From assembly GCA_004352715.1 (NCBI GenBank), contig SCFE01000011.1, positions 2,487,396 to 2,551,395 on the forward strand: 64,000 nucleotides of DNA. The letters run 5' to 3'. The DNA is from Hofstenia miamia (lineage: Eukaryota > Xenacoelomorpha > Acoela). The notes beneath the pieces were generated by a model, which saw only the letters and a list, made by a program, of their open reading frames with translations, did no database searches and was not told the origin of the DNA. Below, piece by piece: positions 1 to 13,438 of the stretch. The first letter of the stretch is position 1, and each line of letters starts with the position of its first letter. The translations under genes and the position numbers were made by a program.

Positions 1-14
1 ATATTCATTTTTAG

Positions 15-205
15 CATAGACGCTAAGGAAAGGATAGACCGGTTTCGTTTATATAAAACATCATCAGTACAAATATGCGGTAAAAAACTAAATATATTTA
101 CAATAGACTACACTTTATATATTTTAATATTGCATGCTCTTAAAATAAGTTCAATGATATCATGCTTAGTTGTTTATTCAATAATTGATCTTTGTTTGAT
201 TGTTT
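15..205. repeat. Dispersed repeat, copy 1
   Basis: Shares ggatagaccggtttcgtt, aaacatcat.agtacaaa, taatattgcatgct and aaaataagttcaatgatatc with 37698-37868, same orientation. Function unknown; the second copy runs into a Penelope-type fragment. Confidence 0.8.
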
Positions 206-2492
206 AATTATTAATGCCTCTCCTATTTTATGATGTTCTGATCTTAGTTGGATGTAAAAATTTTCTTCTCTTGATTGTGCATAAAAATTTCAGATTTTAG
301 GTGCCCATTCATATGTTCCTTAATTCTTGTATATATATATATATATATATAAGATTATCGTACAAAATTTCAAATTAAAGTTCATCAATATGTTGGGTAA
401 TCTTTGAGATGGTATGTATTTGAAATGTGGGAATTTAATTCATATGCTTTTTCCACAAATTTATGCTATTGGATTGTCAATTAGAGTAAAGCATAGTAGA
501 ATAGATTGCATTAATAGTTTGTAGTTGTTATTTCTAGAGTGATTTAACAAATCTGTTTGGTTTGTGGAAGGACTGTTTAACGCATGTTAGCTTTAATAAC
601 ATAACTGAAAGCATTATTTGTAAATTATACTATATACACATATACATATGTGTACATATACTATATATATATATATATATATNNNNNNNNNNNNNNNNNN
701 NNNNNNNNNNNNNNNNNNNNNNNNNNNNNNNNNNNNNNNNNNNNNNNNNNNNNNNNNNNNNNNNNNNNNNNNNNNNNNNNNNNNNNNNNNNNNNNNNNNN
801 NNNNNNNNNNNNNNNNNNNNNNNNNNNNNNNNNNNNNNNNNNNNNNNNNNNNNNNNNNNNNNNNNNNNNNNNNNNNNNNNNNNNNNNNNNNNNNNNNNNN
901 NNNNNNNNNNNNNNNNNNNNNNNNNNNNNNNNNNNNNNNNNNNNNNNNNNNNNNNNNNNNNNNNNNNNNNNNNNNNNNNNNNNNNNNNNNNNNNNNNNNN
1001 NNNNNNNNNNNNNNNNNNNNNNNNNNNNNNNNNNNNNNNNNNNNNNNNNNNNNNNNNNNNNNNNNNNNNNNNNNNNNNNNNNNNNNNNNNNNNNNNNNNN
1101 NNNNNNNNNNNNNNNNNNNNNNNNNNNNNNNNNNNNNNNNNNNNNNNNNNNNNNNNNNNNNNNNNNNNNNNNNNNNNNNNNNNNNNNNNNNNNNNNNNNN
1201 NNNNNNNNNNNNNNNNNNNNNNNNNNNNNNNNNNNNNNNNNNNNNNNNNNNNNNNNNNNNNNNNNNNNNNNNNNNNNNNNNNNNNNNNNNNNNNNNNNNN
1301 NNNNNNNNNNNNNNNNNNNNNNNNNNNNNNNNNNNNNNNNNNNNNNNNNNNNNNNNNNNNNNNNNNNNNNNNNNNNNNNNNNNNNNNNNNNNNNNNNNNN
1401 NNNNNNNNNNNNNNNNNNNNNNNNNNNNNNNNNNNNNNNNNNNNNNNNNNNNNNNNNNNNNNNNNNNNNNNNNNNNNNNNNNNNNNNNNNNNNNNNNNNN
1501 NNNNNNNNNNNNNNNNNNNNNNNNNNNNNNNNNNNNNNNNNNNNNNNNNNNNNNNNNNNNNNNNNNNNNNNNNNNNNNNNNNNNNNNNNNNNNNNNNNNN
1601 NNNNNNNNNNNNNNNNNNNNNNNNNNNNNNNNNNNNNNNNNNNNNNNNNNNNNNNNNNNNNNNNNNNNNNNNNNNNNNNNNNTATATATATATAATGGCC
1701 AACTGAAAGTTTTGTATTAGGTCAAAAAATACTCAAAGCCTCATGTAAATTTAATTATAATAATAGAGAATTGTTAATAAAACAAAAGTTATAAAATATC
1801 GATTTTATTTTTTTTGGTAGGAACTGCAAAACTGTAGTTAATGATGATCTAAGATGCAGTAATGTCTATTAAGATTCAGTCACTAGTGGTTTCCTTATCT
1901 GAAGTTAATGTTCAAAGCAGAGATGGACACGGATCTCGCTGGCCTGTGCTTAAGTTGAGTTGAAAGCCGATTGAATCATGAACTTAATTAAATTCTTAAT
2001 AAATCGGTTGTAGCGTCCTCAATATATATTAAAACATGATAGATATTATTTTGACGTTTTTTCACATTCGTAATTACGACTAATTTTATAGTAATGATTT
2101 TATTTAATTGAAAAAATAAGAATCGAAAGTTCTTCAATGGCGTAGAAAATCCGGAAAATTCCTCATTTGCCGTCAATATCCCAAGCGTTGCGTAAGTCTT
2201 TTATGAGTGGAATCCAGTACAAAAGTTATAACGTGGTCAGTGAAACCATAGCTTTTATCAGTAATTACTACAGATTACTCTATATTGCTTATAAAGAATT
2301 CTGATTTTTATATCCTGCAATATTTAAAATAAAAATTCTTATGAAAAATTATATATTATTGGAAATAAGGCTCTTTATTAAAATTTCAATATACTAAAAT
2401 AAATTAGCAAAACTTAAATTTGCTGTAAAAATTAGTGGCCATTTATGAATTTAAGGAAATCATATTAAATTCATTATATTCTTATATTTATA

Positions 2493-2538
<46 letters not shown>

Positions 2539-3083
2539 ATTTAAATCTGTTACATTTACATCAATATTTAATTATTGACAAACAACTTAAATTAAAGTAT
2601 CAGTAGATATATGAACTGTCTGTAAACACCATTCTACTATTATGAAATATAAATTCTTATTTTGCACAATTTTCCGATTAACTTTAAAAACCACTATATT
2701 GATAGGGGTATGTTTAACACATACTCCTCGAGTTTGTTGTGCAATCATTTAAACTACTTTATGAAAATGGATTTCAAGTGAAATCGAAGTGTATGAAATG
2801 AAGTGAAACGAGATCAATGACTTAAATATGGCCTGCAAATTACGATTTGTTAGAGATTTCACTTATACGTTTATGACTTTTTCACACACAATTGCTGTAT
2901 GTTTATGCACGTTAATTCAACATTAGTTATTTTGTTAGCTGCTATTTTATGCTTTGTGACATTGCAGCAACATTGTCTGTAATATTTACCTCTTTTTGCA
3001 AATAATTCCCACACATTTGACAGAGTGCTTGCAGCGAATTACACACCTGATTGTGGTGTTTTATATATATATATATATATATG

Positions 3084-3141
<58 letters not shown>

Positions 3142-5330
3142 CAAGAAAAGTTTTAGCCATTGCATAACGCTTCTAGAATTTATATTCCTTTCATATGATA
3201 TTTTTGCATGCTGCGACATTATCAAACTATTGTTCCCGTAGGGTAAATAGTTTTTTGTGTTATAAGATTAGATAGCATTCGTATCCGTTTCCCAAATAAT
3301 TTTCACTTTATGTTCTTCTCATAAACAAAACACCATGGTTGTAAGAGGGTGTGAATGAGATGGGGCAGAAATTATATCAAGCACGCTTAGCAATACATTG
3401 AAGCTACAGTAATAAAAAAATGCATATTAATTTAATTTAATATCTAATATTTCATTTGGACGACTTCAGTAATTTTTTATAAATATATCATTGTTGTAAG
3501 TAATAATTTGTAATTATTCTATTTTTTTAATACTTTGTTGATCTGACTATCATTGTGTGGATTCAGTAATAAACATAATTACCTGACTGTTACTATTGAA
3601 TTTTTTATTATATATTAATGTAGAAAAACAAAAAACGAAAGTTTTCCAAATACACTTTTACTATGTTTTCATTTTTTGTAGAACTATAAACTGTAGCAAA
3701 TTTAACGAGTACCAAGAACCCATTGAAAAATTAGAAGCATGCATATCCCTAAAATAGGCAATTCTAACTTATGCTAATAACTAAGCTAATGTAAACTAGA
3801 CATTCAAAAGATGCATTATAATAATATGATAAAAGATTATAACTGAATTCTTTTAAAAAATTATGGAATCCACTATCATTCATGCACTAAAACATAGAGG
3901 ACAATTGCACTTTTCAAGATTTTAATCATTGTAATCCGCATTCTGCCACTCATTGGACTGGTTATTAACCCAACTAGGGGTGCATCCCTTTAAGGACAGG
4001 TCCAAGAACCTTCCAACTTTTGCCATTCGCAGGCAGGGCTACGCGTGAAAGCGAATTGAGTGCCACCGTGTCCGGTTAGGATTCAATTTTGAAATGACAA
4101 TTGGGTCAAAATCGGTTTGTATTTAAATTTTTTTCACATATATCATATGTTACACCTGAGCTGACAATCATATGCCAGACATCAAGACTCCGGACTTAAT
4201 TCTAAATATATACGTTCATGTCTAAAAATTTTCCATGTTATTTCTTATGTAAAGTCGGATCCTACCGGGTCCAAAAATACTACCACAATCTGGTCGGGTC
4301 GGTGTGGAAATCTTGACTGGATTTTACTTCTATATAGGGAATTACCATACTTTGTATCTAATGACTTGATCCAGTCCTACCTAAAGCTATCATTTTTGTC
4401 AAGTACAAGATGAATTCGACAACAATAATAGAGTTTTGATAAAATTAATAAATTTATGTAATTCGCTATTTTTGTTGATGTAAATACAGAGACAGATTAA
4501 ATTTAAAATATAATTGGTGAGTTAAATTTTTATAGAAAGAAAAGTATTTTAGAAATCGCGGATTAATAATATAAAAGAGATAATTTATTGTGTGCCATAT
4601 TTCATGTTTAAGTAATATAATTACTTTCAAAACGGTTCACATGAATTTGACAGATCGTGTTATTTGACAAGAAAATATTGTAAATTGAAATTAACACCAA
4701 GCAACTTCGATGCAGAACCCGACATTCTTATAAAGAATTTAGTTATCATATAAACAAAAGAATGAATGATTATTGTACATCAAAAGTTGTTCCCGGCCAT
4801 GGGCAGTCTGCAACCAGGGAATTCATAAACACTTGTCATATTTGTGACCCGTGATTAGACCGTGGATAAGAAAATGCCTCAAGCAATTTTCTGCTGCAGG
4901 TTGCGAATTTGATAATATCTCCACTTCTTCGAAAGCAGTTGATACGCGTTGTAAGATAAGCCACTTTGGCGTTTAATAGTGTAACACAAATATAAACAGT
5001 TCTGTGGCGGAGTGATTAGCTAAACATGCTTAAAATGTGGAACTTCGATAATATCTTATTAACACATTCACTATCATTTCTGGAGCAGAACTTTAAACGA
5101 ATTGCAATTATTCTTAAAGACAGTATGAGTAAAGATAATAACAACTTTTCCAATTATATTTACTAACAAAAACTTTGTCTATTTGTTGTTAGTACCTCGT
5201 AAAACTCAGACAACCATATCAAGTGTGAATTAGTTTTGAATTTCGAAATGCGCATCTTTTCAATAAACTTTCTGCAATATATTACAGTTTCAATAAATTA
5301 TGCTAACATATATATTACTGTATATATATA
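206..5330. other. Non-coding stretch with N gap and TA repeats
   Basis: No gene seen. A 1000-N gap (683-1682) sits inside a TA repeat. TA microsatellites at 331-352, 2497-2530 and 3062-3139. The remainder is AT-rich unique-looking sequence. Confidence 0.6.
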
Positions 5331-6612
5331 CTATACCTCCCTCTATGTATTTTTTCCACATAACCATATAAGCTGAATTTCCGACATAAATTCCTGAATT
5401 TTTGTAGGACGTAGTCTTTTAGTAGTCACTACCTTCATGCAAAATATTTAAGGGATCGATAAATTTTTTAGCGAGTAATAGCCAAAAATTAAACTTTCGG
5501 CCAAAAAACCAAAATCCCTCTATGTAGTATGGACAATTTTCCTCGCCGCCCTCTATGTAGCACTTTTTTGCAAAAACCATACTACGGAGAGGGAGGTATT
5601 AGTATATATATANNNNNNNNNNNNNNNNNNNNNNNNNNNNNNNNNNNNNNNNNNNNNNNNNNNNNNNNNNNNNNNNNNNNNNNNNNNNNNNNNNNNNNNN
5701 NNNNNNNNNNNNNNNNNNNNNNNNNNNNNNNNNNNNNNNNNNNNNNNNNNNNNNNNNNNNNNNNNNNNNNNNNNNNNNNNNNNNNNNNNNNNNNNNNNNN
5801 NNNNNNNNNNNNNNNNNNNNNNNNNNNNNNNNNNNNNNNNNNNNNNNNNNNNNNNNNNNNNNNNNNNNNNNNNNNNNNNNNNNNNNNNNNNNNNNNNNNN
5901 NNNNNNNNNNNNNNNNNNNNNNNNNNNNNNNNNNNNNNNNNNNNNNNNNNNNNNNNNNNNNNNNNNNNNNNNNNNNNNNNNNNNNNNNNNNNNNNNNNNN
6001 NNNNNNNNNNNNNNNNNNNNNNNNNNNNNNNNNNNNNNNNNNNNNNNNNNNNNNNNNNNNNNNNNNNNNNNNNNNNNNNNNNNNNNNNNNNNNNNNNNNN
6101 NNNNNNNNNNNNNNNNNNNNNNNNNNNNNNNNNNNNNNNNNNNNNNNNNNNNNNNNNNNNNNNNNNNNNNNNNNNNNNNNNNNNNNNNNNNNNNNNNNNN
6201 NNNNNNNNNNNNNNNNNNNNNNNNNNNNNNNNNNNNNNNNNNNNNNNNNNNNNNNNNNNNNNNNNNNNNNNNNNNNNNNNNNNNNNNNNNNNNNNNNNNN
6301 NNNNNNNNNNNNNNNNNNNNNNNNNNNNNNNNNNNNNNNNNNNNNNNNNNNNNNNNNNNNNNNNNNNNNNNNNNNNNNNNNNNNNNNNNNNNNNNNNNNN
6401 NNNNNNNNNNNNNNNNNNNNNNNNNNNNNNNNNNNNNNNNNNNNNNNNNNNNNNNNNNNNNNNNNNNNNNNNNNNNNNNNNNNNNNNNNNNNNNNNNNNN
6501 NNNNNNNNNNNNNNNNNNNNNNNNNNNNNNNNNNNNNNNNNNNNNNNNNNNNNNNNNNNNNNNNNNNNNNNNNNNNNNNNNNNNNNNNNNNNNNNNNNNN
6601 NNNNNNNNNNNN

Positions 6613-6649
<37 letters not shown>

Positions 6650-6680
6650 CCTCCCCCCAGATCTACATAGAGCTAATAGT
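5331..6680. repeat. Candidate palindromic element around a 1000-N gap
   Basis: atacctccctct at 5333 and agagggaggtat at 5588 are inverted. ctctatgta recurs at about 5342, 5518 and 5550, and its inverse (tacatagag) at 6663 beyond the gap (5613-6612). It may be one MITE, or nested MITEs, collapsed at the gap. Confidence 0.4.
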
Positions 6681-7587
6681 TTTGTATTGACCATCACTTA
6701 TCAAAAAATATGCAAAGAAGTTCATTATTTTTCACAGAATGTTCATTACCATTACTAAATTGAAAAGCAAATACTTGTTTACATTGACTAATGTATGGGA
6801 GAGTAAATTTGATATTTCAAAACGATTAGACCAGTTTCAAATTTAAAATAACCCTAATACTTTTACCATAGAACCAACCAACATCATTTTCTGCCCCCCC
6901 AACATTGCATTCAATTAGCGTTCTTATTATTGTCCAAAATTACTAAATGTGGTTGATATATGCATTGATATCTATATATGTATATACATGTATGCATTGC
7001 GGTGACATATGTGATAGTTACTCCCATAAGTGCTTAAGCTAATACTTTGAAGAGAACCTGTTACGCCACTGATATATATATATATATATATAGTGGAAGT
7101 GCTTTATACTTACTTGCTCTATAAAGACTATTTTAAACGACCTATATTTGTAATTTGTGTGATTAATTTTATTCATGTTTGCTTTACAGATTTGTGTACA
7201 CGCACCACTGAACACTGCAGTTCCCTAAATTTCTTAGCACGTGCTTGTTACGTTCTCATTAGACGTATTTGTTAATTACAATCACATTTTGTTAGACAAG
7301 TAATTTTTTTTGTTTGGTCTTTTTTTATGATTATCAAAACCAGGTTCTCAGGAAGTGCATACAGATATATCTTCAATTCCTTTATCAGGAATCATTGCGA
7401 TTGTTGTTAATGATCATTTATTCTATTTAGAAAATAGGATTCAGGGTTAATGTGACAACATACATGGGGTTGGAATTTGAGAAAATAATTTGATTGATGA
7501 TGTTTACCTCAAAACCTTGGATTAACCAAAGTTAAATTTCTGATAAACTAAGTTGTAGAATACGTAACAAATGCATTATGCTGACTA

Positions 7588-7880
7588 CCCAGTAAACATA
7601 GAACTGTCGTAACGACGTCGCTAAACGAGGTAATAACGGCACTAAAACGACATTACAAAACAATCTCTTTTCATAATAAAATGACAAACTATCAATAAAA
7701 ATGTAGTTTTTTAAAAATTTATCTTCAAATTGTCTTATTACTAAAATTATTCCTATTTTTAAATATTTTTTTGCTAGAATTATACGCCACCACTAATCCG
7801 CACTATAAACGCCACTCAAACAATTAAACTCCAATACACTACAAAAACGACGTCGTTACAACAATTCTATGTTTACTAGG
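7588..7880. mobile_element. 293-bp MITE, CCCAGTAAAC family, copy 1
   Basis: Imperfect terminal inverted repeats of about 33 bp: left CCCAGTAAACATAGAACTGT, right inverse CCTAGTAAACATAGAATTGT, both continuing to GTAACGACGTCG. The flanks are TA on both sides. The core is AT-rich and non-coding. Confidence 0.85.
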
Positions 7881-10800
7881 TATATGTATGTTACAAAATA
7901 CGTCAGCTAATCAGTGTTCTTGTTGCTTCTTAAAAATTGTCTGGATAAAAACTAAAAATTAATCAGTTGAAATTCAGAATTCAAATCAGAAATCTGCATT
8001 ACTGAATTATTCGTATTTATTACCCAGAGATTATTCTGGCTTTAGTTCAATTGAAAAATTAAAATGCAACATCTTCTACAAAGAACATTGTACATGTACA
8101 TCAGAACGCCCATTTAAACCTGAGAGTACATTTAATAATATTAACAGCATTTTGTAGTTATTTAGTTTAGTTTAAAATTGCCTTACTTCATTTCACAATT
8201 TCATATACACTAGGATTGATTGACACATTCATAAACTAAACATTCTTATTTAAGCTCTGTAGTTGGTCATCATACGTGTCAAAGAATTTGAACTGGAAAA
8301 TTTGGGTTTATAATTTACCATGAGTCACATTAATTATTTGGAGGCCTGTCACCGGTTTTGTTTCTTTTAATTACATGCCAAATAAACAATTACTGATAAC
8401 ACTCATAGAAATATAGATTTTCCGCAATAATCGTTGGGTTGATAAATTTTCAGCGGCAACTGTTTATTAATCCACGTTTTCAACAGAATTTTGTCTGCAT
8501 AAAATGTGTACTTAATGTGTTTCAGTGTCAAATGCAAAACAAATTCCCAATTTCTATATTTTCCACTTGGATTTTATTATAATTTACTTCTACGAATATG
8601 ACAAAGAAATCTGATGCACATCGGTGGTGATTCCAAACTCGAGCAGCGCGGATTAACCTCGCGTAAATGCCATCGAAATTTCAAGACAATATAATATCAA
8701 ATTTATTAAATTTAGAAAGAACCGTATTCAAAATATATTTAGGAATAAATTTTCTAACGTTAAATTTTTTCAGATGGCTAACGCAGACTGCAATGAATTA
8801 TACACATGAAACACTTCAAAATATTTGATTTAGTATGACTTTTTCCATATTAGTTCTCTATAAAATTTTTGATTTTATGATATATTTATATATAATTTTT
8901 GTTGCAACCTTCTCCTAAATCAGTAGACCATGTTGTATTAAAATGTTTTGTCCACGTGTTACATGCTTATTCACACCGTTTTTGATTACTTATCTAGTAA
9001 TTAGTATTGGAAGAAATATACTTACTGATTTACCTACATAGTTATGTCCTCACAAATTTTATATTTAACCCGTGTTCTAATAAATTATTGTCAGCTTTTT
9101 CTGACGGAAAGGATCGCATGACCTCGAAATGTTTGAAAATACAGGCCCTAAAAACGCATTTTGTCACCTTTAGTCTTTAAAATTTTTTTACCCAAAATTT
9201 TTTTGATCAATCAAAGTCCATTTTAAACCTGACGGGCAGCAATTCCACCTTTCCGTTTGAGAAATTGGTAAGAAAAATAAGTTAGTTTTATTTATTCTTC
9301 GAGATAAACAAGCATGTTAGTATAAATATACATTGAAAATTTACAATAGTTATATACATGTGAAGTAAAATCAATACCTAGTTAAACACAAAACTTCTAA
9401 TTACTTCACTCGAATTACTGTGAACTTAGCCAATGGAGTTTCACTTGCAATGTTAACTGTAAATGTTAATACTTAGGTGATAATTGAGCGAAGATTTTTA
9501 CTTGCTTTTAATATTTAAACTTGTAAATGTAAACTTACACGAAATCATTATAGACTAGCACTTGTAATATTCAAAATATAGAAATTAAATACACTTCGGG
9601 ATAACTGGGGATATGCTAAATATTTAATGCGATCCTAGGATTGCTTATCTTTAGACTATGTAAATATTTCATTTCAGGAATTGCAAAAATGTTCAAAATA
9701 TATTGAAATTGTAAGATTTACAGTTTTGCTTGACATCTTTAGTAACTACAGTAAAACTAGTTACAGGTGAAGAGTGTCCAATGGTGACCGTTCAAATACT
9801 TTTGGAATTCACCACAATCTTCAAAGTCTCAATTTAAGAATTCGTTAAAACAGCAGTTTTGCTTTACGTATAATATCATAATCAGATCCTGATCAATCTA
9901 TGTTATAAGCTTATCAGGTGCAAGTTACATGAAAAACGAACATTGGCGGTTTATTTATTCTACTAAGTTCTTATAAATGCTTTTCGTTCTAATTCAAAAT
10001 TCAATTGCAATTTAAATGCATAATTTTTTAATGGGGACCACTGGGAATCTCTAAGTTGAAAAAAATAGGAATAGTATGATTTTTATAACTTGTTATTTGC
10101 TATTAACATGAAATAACAGAAGATGTTTATATTTTAATTTAATGGAGAATGTGCAACTCATTTGGCCCTCCTAAATACTTAATTGGAAAATTATACCAAA
10201 TTAATGTAGCAGTTCTAAACAACTAATATAAAATCTTTTCTCACATTGATCTATTATATTTGTCTTAAAATTGGTCGGCTACAGCTCGATGCCTAACATA
10301 TATATATATATATATATATATATCCATATTGTTATTTGTTTATTTAAGTTGTATTCCTACTCAATTCACATTCAAATAAATAGAAAATTATAAAAATTAA
10401 GCATTTCAGTCAAAACTTTGGATATAGTTGTATTTGTTAGTCATAACTTATTTTTTCTAAATTTTTCAATTTTGAATTCCTTCAATACGATGATTCTTTC
10501 ATCAGCACTTGCTACATGACAGCCAAAAAGATCAATCATGCATGAATTAAAGTTTGAAATTGGACTATTCAAGTTTCAGCCTTCATTGCACTAAATATAT
10601 TTCATTCTTTTTCATAGCTTATTCTTTAGATTGGTGAGTTTTTATGTTAACTCAGAGATGCATTTGAAATTCTTCAGCATATTCAACTGTTCAAAGTTTC
10701 AGCAAATATCTTAAGAATATCTTCACAATTCAAAAGTGCCCATAATTTGCCAAACCGTGACGTCATTCAAAGATCCCCCTCCCTCCCTCCCTCCCCTGTT

Positions 10801-10959
10801 AAAATGATGCTGAATGAATATTAACAGATAATAGTGTCAGTGCTCTGTCATTAACTACAATTTAGTTTATAGAGTTCATTTGGCCTTATGTTCCTGAAAT
10901 CGCAAGCAATCAAATATACGTCACCAGTGAAGACATTAGACCGATAATTAGGTTACAAT

Positions 10960-11500
10960 GATTGTTTGGTAATTCTGCCAAACATATGGTGAAGGAATTT
11001 GTTTCCATTTGGTGCAGAACAACTCCAAGTCTTTCAGTAGTTCAAGGTGTGCTACCAAATTTCAGGCAAATTCGACCACCCTCTCCTAGGCATTAAGAAG
11101 TGGTCCTCCAAACACTTCTGCAGATGAAGAAATGGTGAACACTGAGGAGAGATTGCTGCAAAGAATATGAGAATTACAGTTCTAATGGCAGTGCTCACGA
11201 GTGTTTGACAAAAAAGTAAAATTTAGGAAAATAGTTGGTTCATCAGTTCCACACATCCTTTCTGAGAACAGAAAAAAACCACTTAGTAGTTTTTCAAAAT
11301 CATTTTAGTTTCTATCATCGATAAAAAGATCATATCATCACTGAAGATGAAACTTGGGTCAGAACTGAAATATAAAAGCGTTGAATGGTTTCCCGGTGAA
11401 TCTATAAGAGCTGCCATGGCAATTCGTGGCAAATTTTAGACAAATTCACATTTTCTTCTGCAGCACAGTTAATTCCGCAGTTCCTTTAGAAACCAATGTT
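10960..11500 (+). pseudogene. Possible Tc1/mariner transposase remnant
   Basis: Around 11337-11365 the plus strand reads IITEDETWVRTE, like the mariner block (I)TGDETWV containing a catalytic Asp. Upstream, near 11110, DEEMVNTEERLL could match the helix-turn-helix linker. Stops and shifts abound, and no terminal repeats or second catalytic block were found. Confidence 0.35.
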
Positions 11501-11745
11501 ATTGGTGAACTATATTAGTGGGCTTGGGGCACAAGCTTTGACCTGCGCTCTTGCAGAAAGCTTATGCCGTCCTTCTCCAAGGCAGTGCTGGATCTCAACT
11601 AAATTAGAACTTCTTGTGCTCTTTAAGCCTCATTCATTGCCCAAACAGGCTACAAATGATGTTTAGTAAGATTTAAAAAATGAACTGAGAATTATTTGCA
11701 ATAATACACAATTCCGATAATCTTAGATGAAGTTAAGATTATGAA

Positions 11746-12030
11746 GTTTTTCTTCGAGCAGCTTGTGCTAATCTTGATATTAAAAAACAATAACATTAAG
11801 TAATTTATCACACCAAAATCTTAAAATAAAAAATAGATTCTTCCTAGCTGCCAGAAACTTTAGAAATGCCAGTTACTNNNNNNNNNNNNNNNNNNNNNGT
11901 TTTTCTTCGAGCAGCTTGTGCTAATCTTGATATTAAAAAACAATAACATTAAGTAATTTATCACACCAAAATCTTAAAATAAAAAATAGATTCTTCCTAG
12001 CTGCCAGAAACTTTAGAAATGCCAGTTACT
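11746..12030. repeat. 132-bp duplication flanking a 21-N gap
   Basis: 11746-11877 equals 11899-12030, with Ns at 11878-11898 between. The two contig ends overlap, so the gap is an artefact and one copy should be removed. Confidence 0.92.
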
Positions 12031-12971
12031 TTTATGTTTTCAATGTTTACATCAGTTTTACAGAATTGATGTAATTATTCTGGGGATGAGATAAATCATT
12101 AGATTTGTGGCGCAATGCTTGTCCATATCCTTGGGCTTGGCTTGTGCCCAAAGCCGGACATTTTTTCCAAAGGCATAAATAGTTTTAAAATATTTCTTTG
12201 TCATAACTGACACACAGGTTACGAGTAAAGATATGAATCAATTATCTTAGTTCTGAATGAAATTTTTTTGCAGTCTGACCAATGGGGAGACTGATTTGAT
12301 AGAATGACGCTTCAGGTTTATCAGCATTGGTCAACTAAGATGCTTACATCAGATATTTGTTATTCAAAGAAATATATACCATCTTAACTAAAACATTTTC
12401 TAAAATTTCATAGAAGCAAATGTTTTTGGACTTAGTAGATATTTAATTATGGTGAGGAAAACTATAATCTGTTGAGATTAAAATTTGAAAATCTTATTCT
12501 ATTGCTTCAATATTTTAACAGTTACATACTACTATTTTATAGTTATCAAATATTAGCATTTCTTGGAATTTATTAGTTATAGTACATAATGGATTTCACA
12601 AAACTACATCATTAAATTTTTAAATATATATATATATATGAAAAATATATTTTATTATTATTTTGGCAAAAGAATGATAGAATTAAATTGATGTCTGTAA
12701 ATTTACAGTATTATATAAGAAGTCTCATTTTATTTGCTTTGACTGTATTTTATACATTCTGCTCGTTTTCTTAGTGAGATGAATGTGTGCATTTTGCAAG
12801 TCTAGCGTCTGTGAAAATTCCACGACTGCGGGCTATAAAATAACAATTTTATTTATCAAACAAAACATTGTTTGTCAATTCCTTAATCCATTCACTATCT
12901 CTGCTTGTTCTAGTTAATGTTTAGGACAAAAAATTTAATACAATGAATTTCTAAGTGATGTTGTACTTTAG

Positions 12972-13296
12972 AATGCATGGTGCAAATGTTCAATTCATGT
13001 ACCCAACTGCTGCTCAATACCACGCTCTTGCTCTGCAGCAACAACTAGCAATTACTGCATTGCAGCAACAAGCAATTCAGCAGCAAGCACTTCAACAGAC
13101 AAATTTGGCACAGTCATTAAATCCACAAATTTTGGAGTACTTATATCAAAACTCCAGTGGTCAAAATTTTACGCCAACTTCTCAGATATCACCAGTAGAT
13201 TCTCTCTCCCACAATTCAGCCACACCCTATTCAATCCTAACAAACAACTCACATCTGCTAAGCAGCCAACTTCATGGCTCTAACCATTCACACTAA
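12972..13296 (+). CDS. Last coding exon of an unidentified Gln-rich protein
   Basis: A good acceptor (gtactttag, AG at 12970-12971) is followed by an open frame of 107 codons ending in TAA at 13294. The residues start MHGANVQFMYPTAAQYHALA. They continue with a Gln/Ala/Leu-rich stretch (LQQQLAITALQQQAIQQQ) and a Ser/Asn/His-rich tail ending HGSNHSH. Glutamine is encoded by mixed CAA and CAG, so this is not a young triplet expansion. Such tails occur in RNA-binding and transcription proteins, but I do not recognise the family. The frame is also open upstream to an ATG at 12955. The rest of the gene should lie further left, yet no other exon was found in the window. Confidence 0.65.
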
Positions 13297-13432
13297 AGAT
13301 CGGATATACATTTAGATTATCTAGAGACTCTATTTAATTCACAATTTTGTAATTATTGAACTGTGATCCATCACATTAAACATTTATACATAAAATTGTA
13401 TTGTTAAATTTTGATAAAATGTAATTTTTGCA

Positions 13433-13438
13433 AATAAA
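13433..13438 (+). terminator. Polyadenylation signal of the Gln-rich gene
   Basis: AATAAA followed by a T-rich stretch, 137 bases after the TAA. The 3' UTR between is AT-rich and short, as expected for a terminal exon. Confidence 0.6.

Larger units (their letters stand above)
7881..12971. other. Non-coding stretch left of the Gln-rich exon
   Basis: Apart from the duplication at 11746 and the doubtful transposase remnant it shows only AT-rich sequence, a TA repeat at 10299-10322 and a (CCCT)n run at 10775-10797. It may be an intron of the gene ending at 13296. Confidence 0.5.

Noticed and set aside
562-1720. Long open frames spanning the N gap at 683-1682
   Set aside because: They consist of unknown residues bounded by TA repeats; no coding evidence. 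The same holds for the frames over 5613-6612.
2942-3160. Minus-strand frame with repeated Ile-Tyr
   Set aside because: Translation of a TA microsatellite, not a protein.
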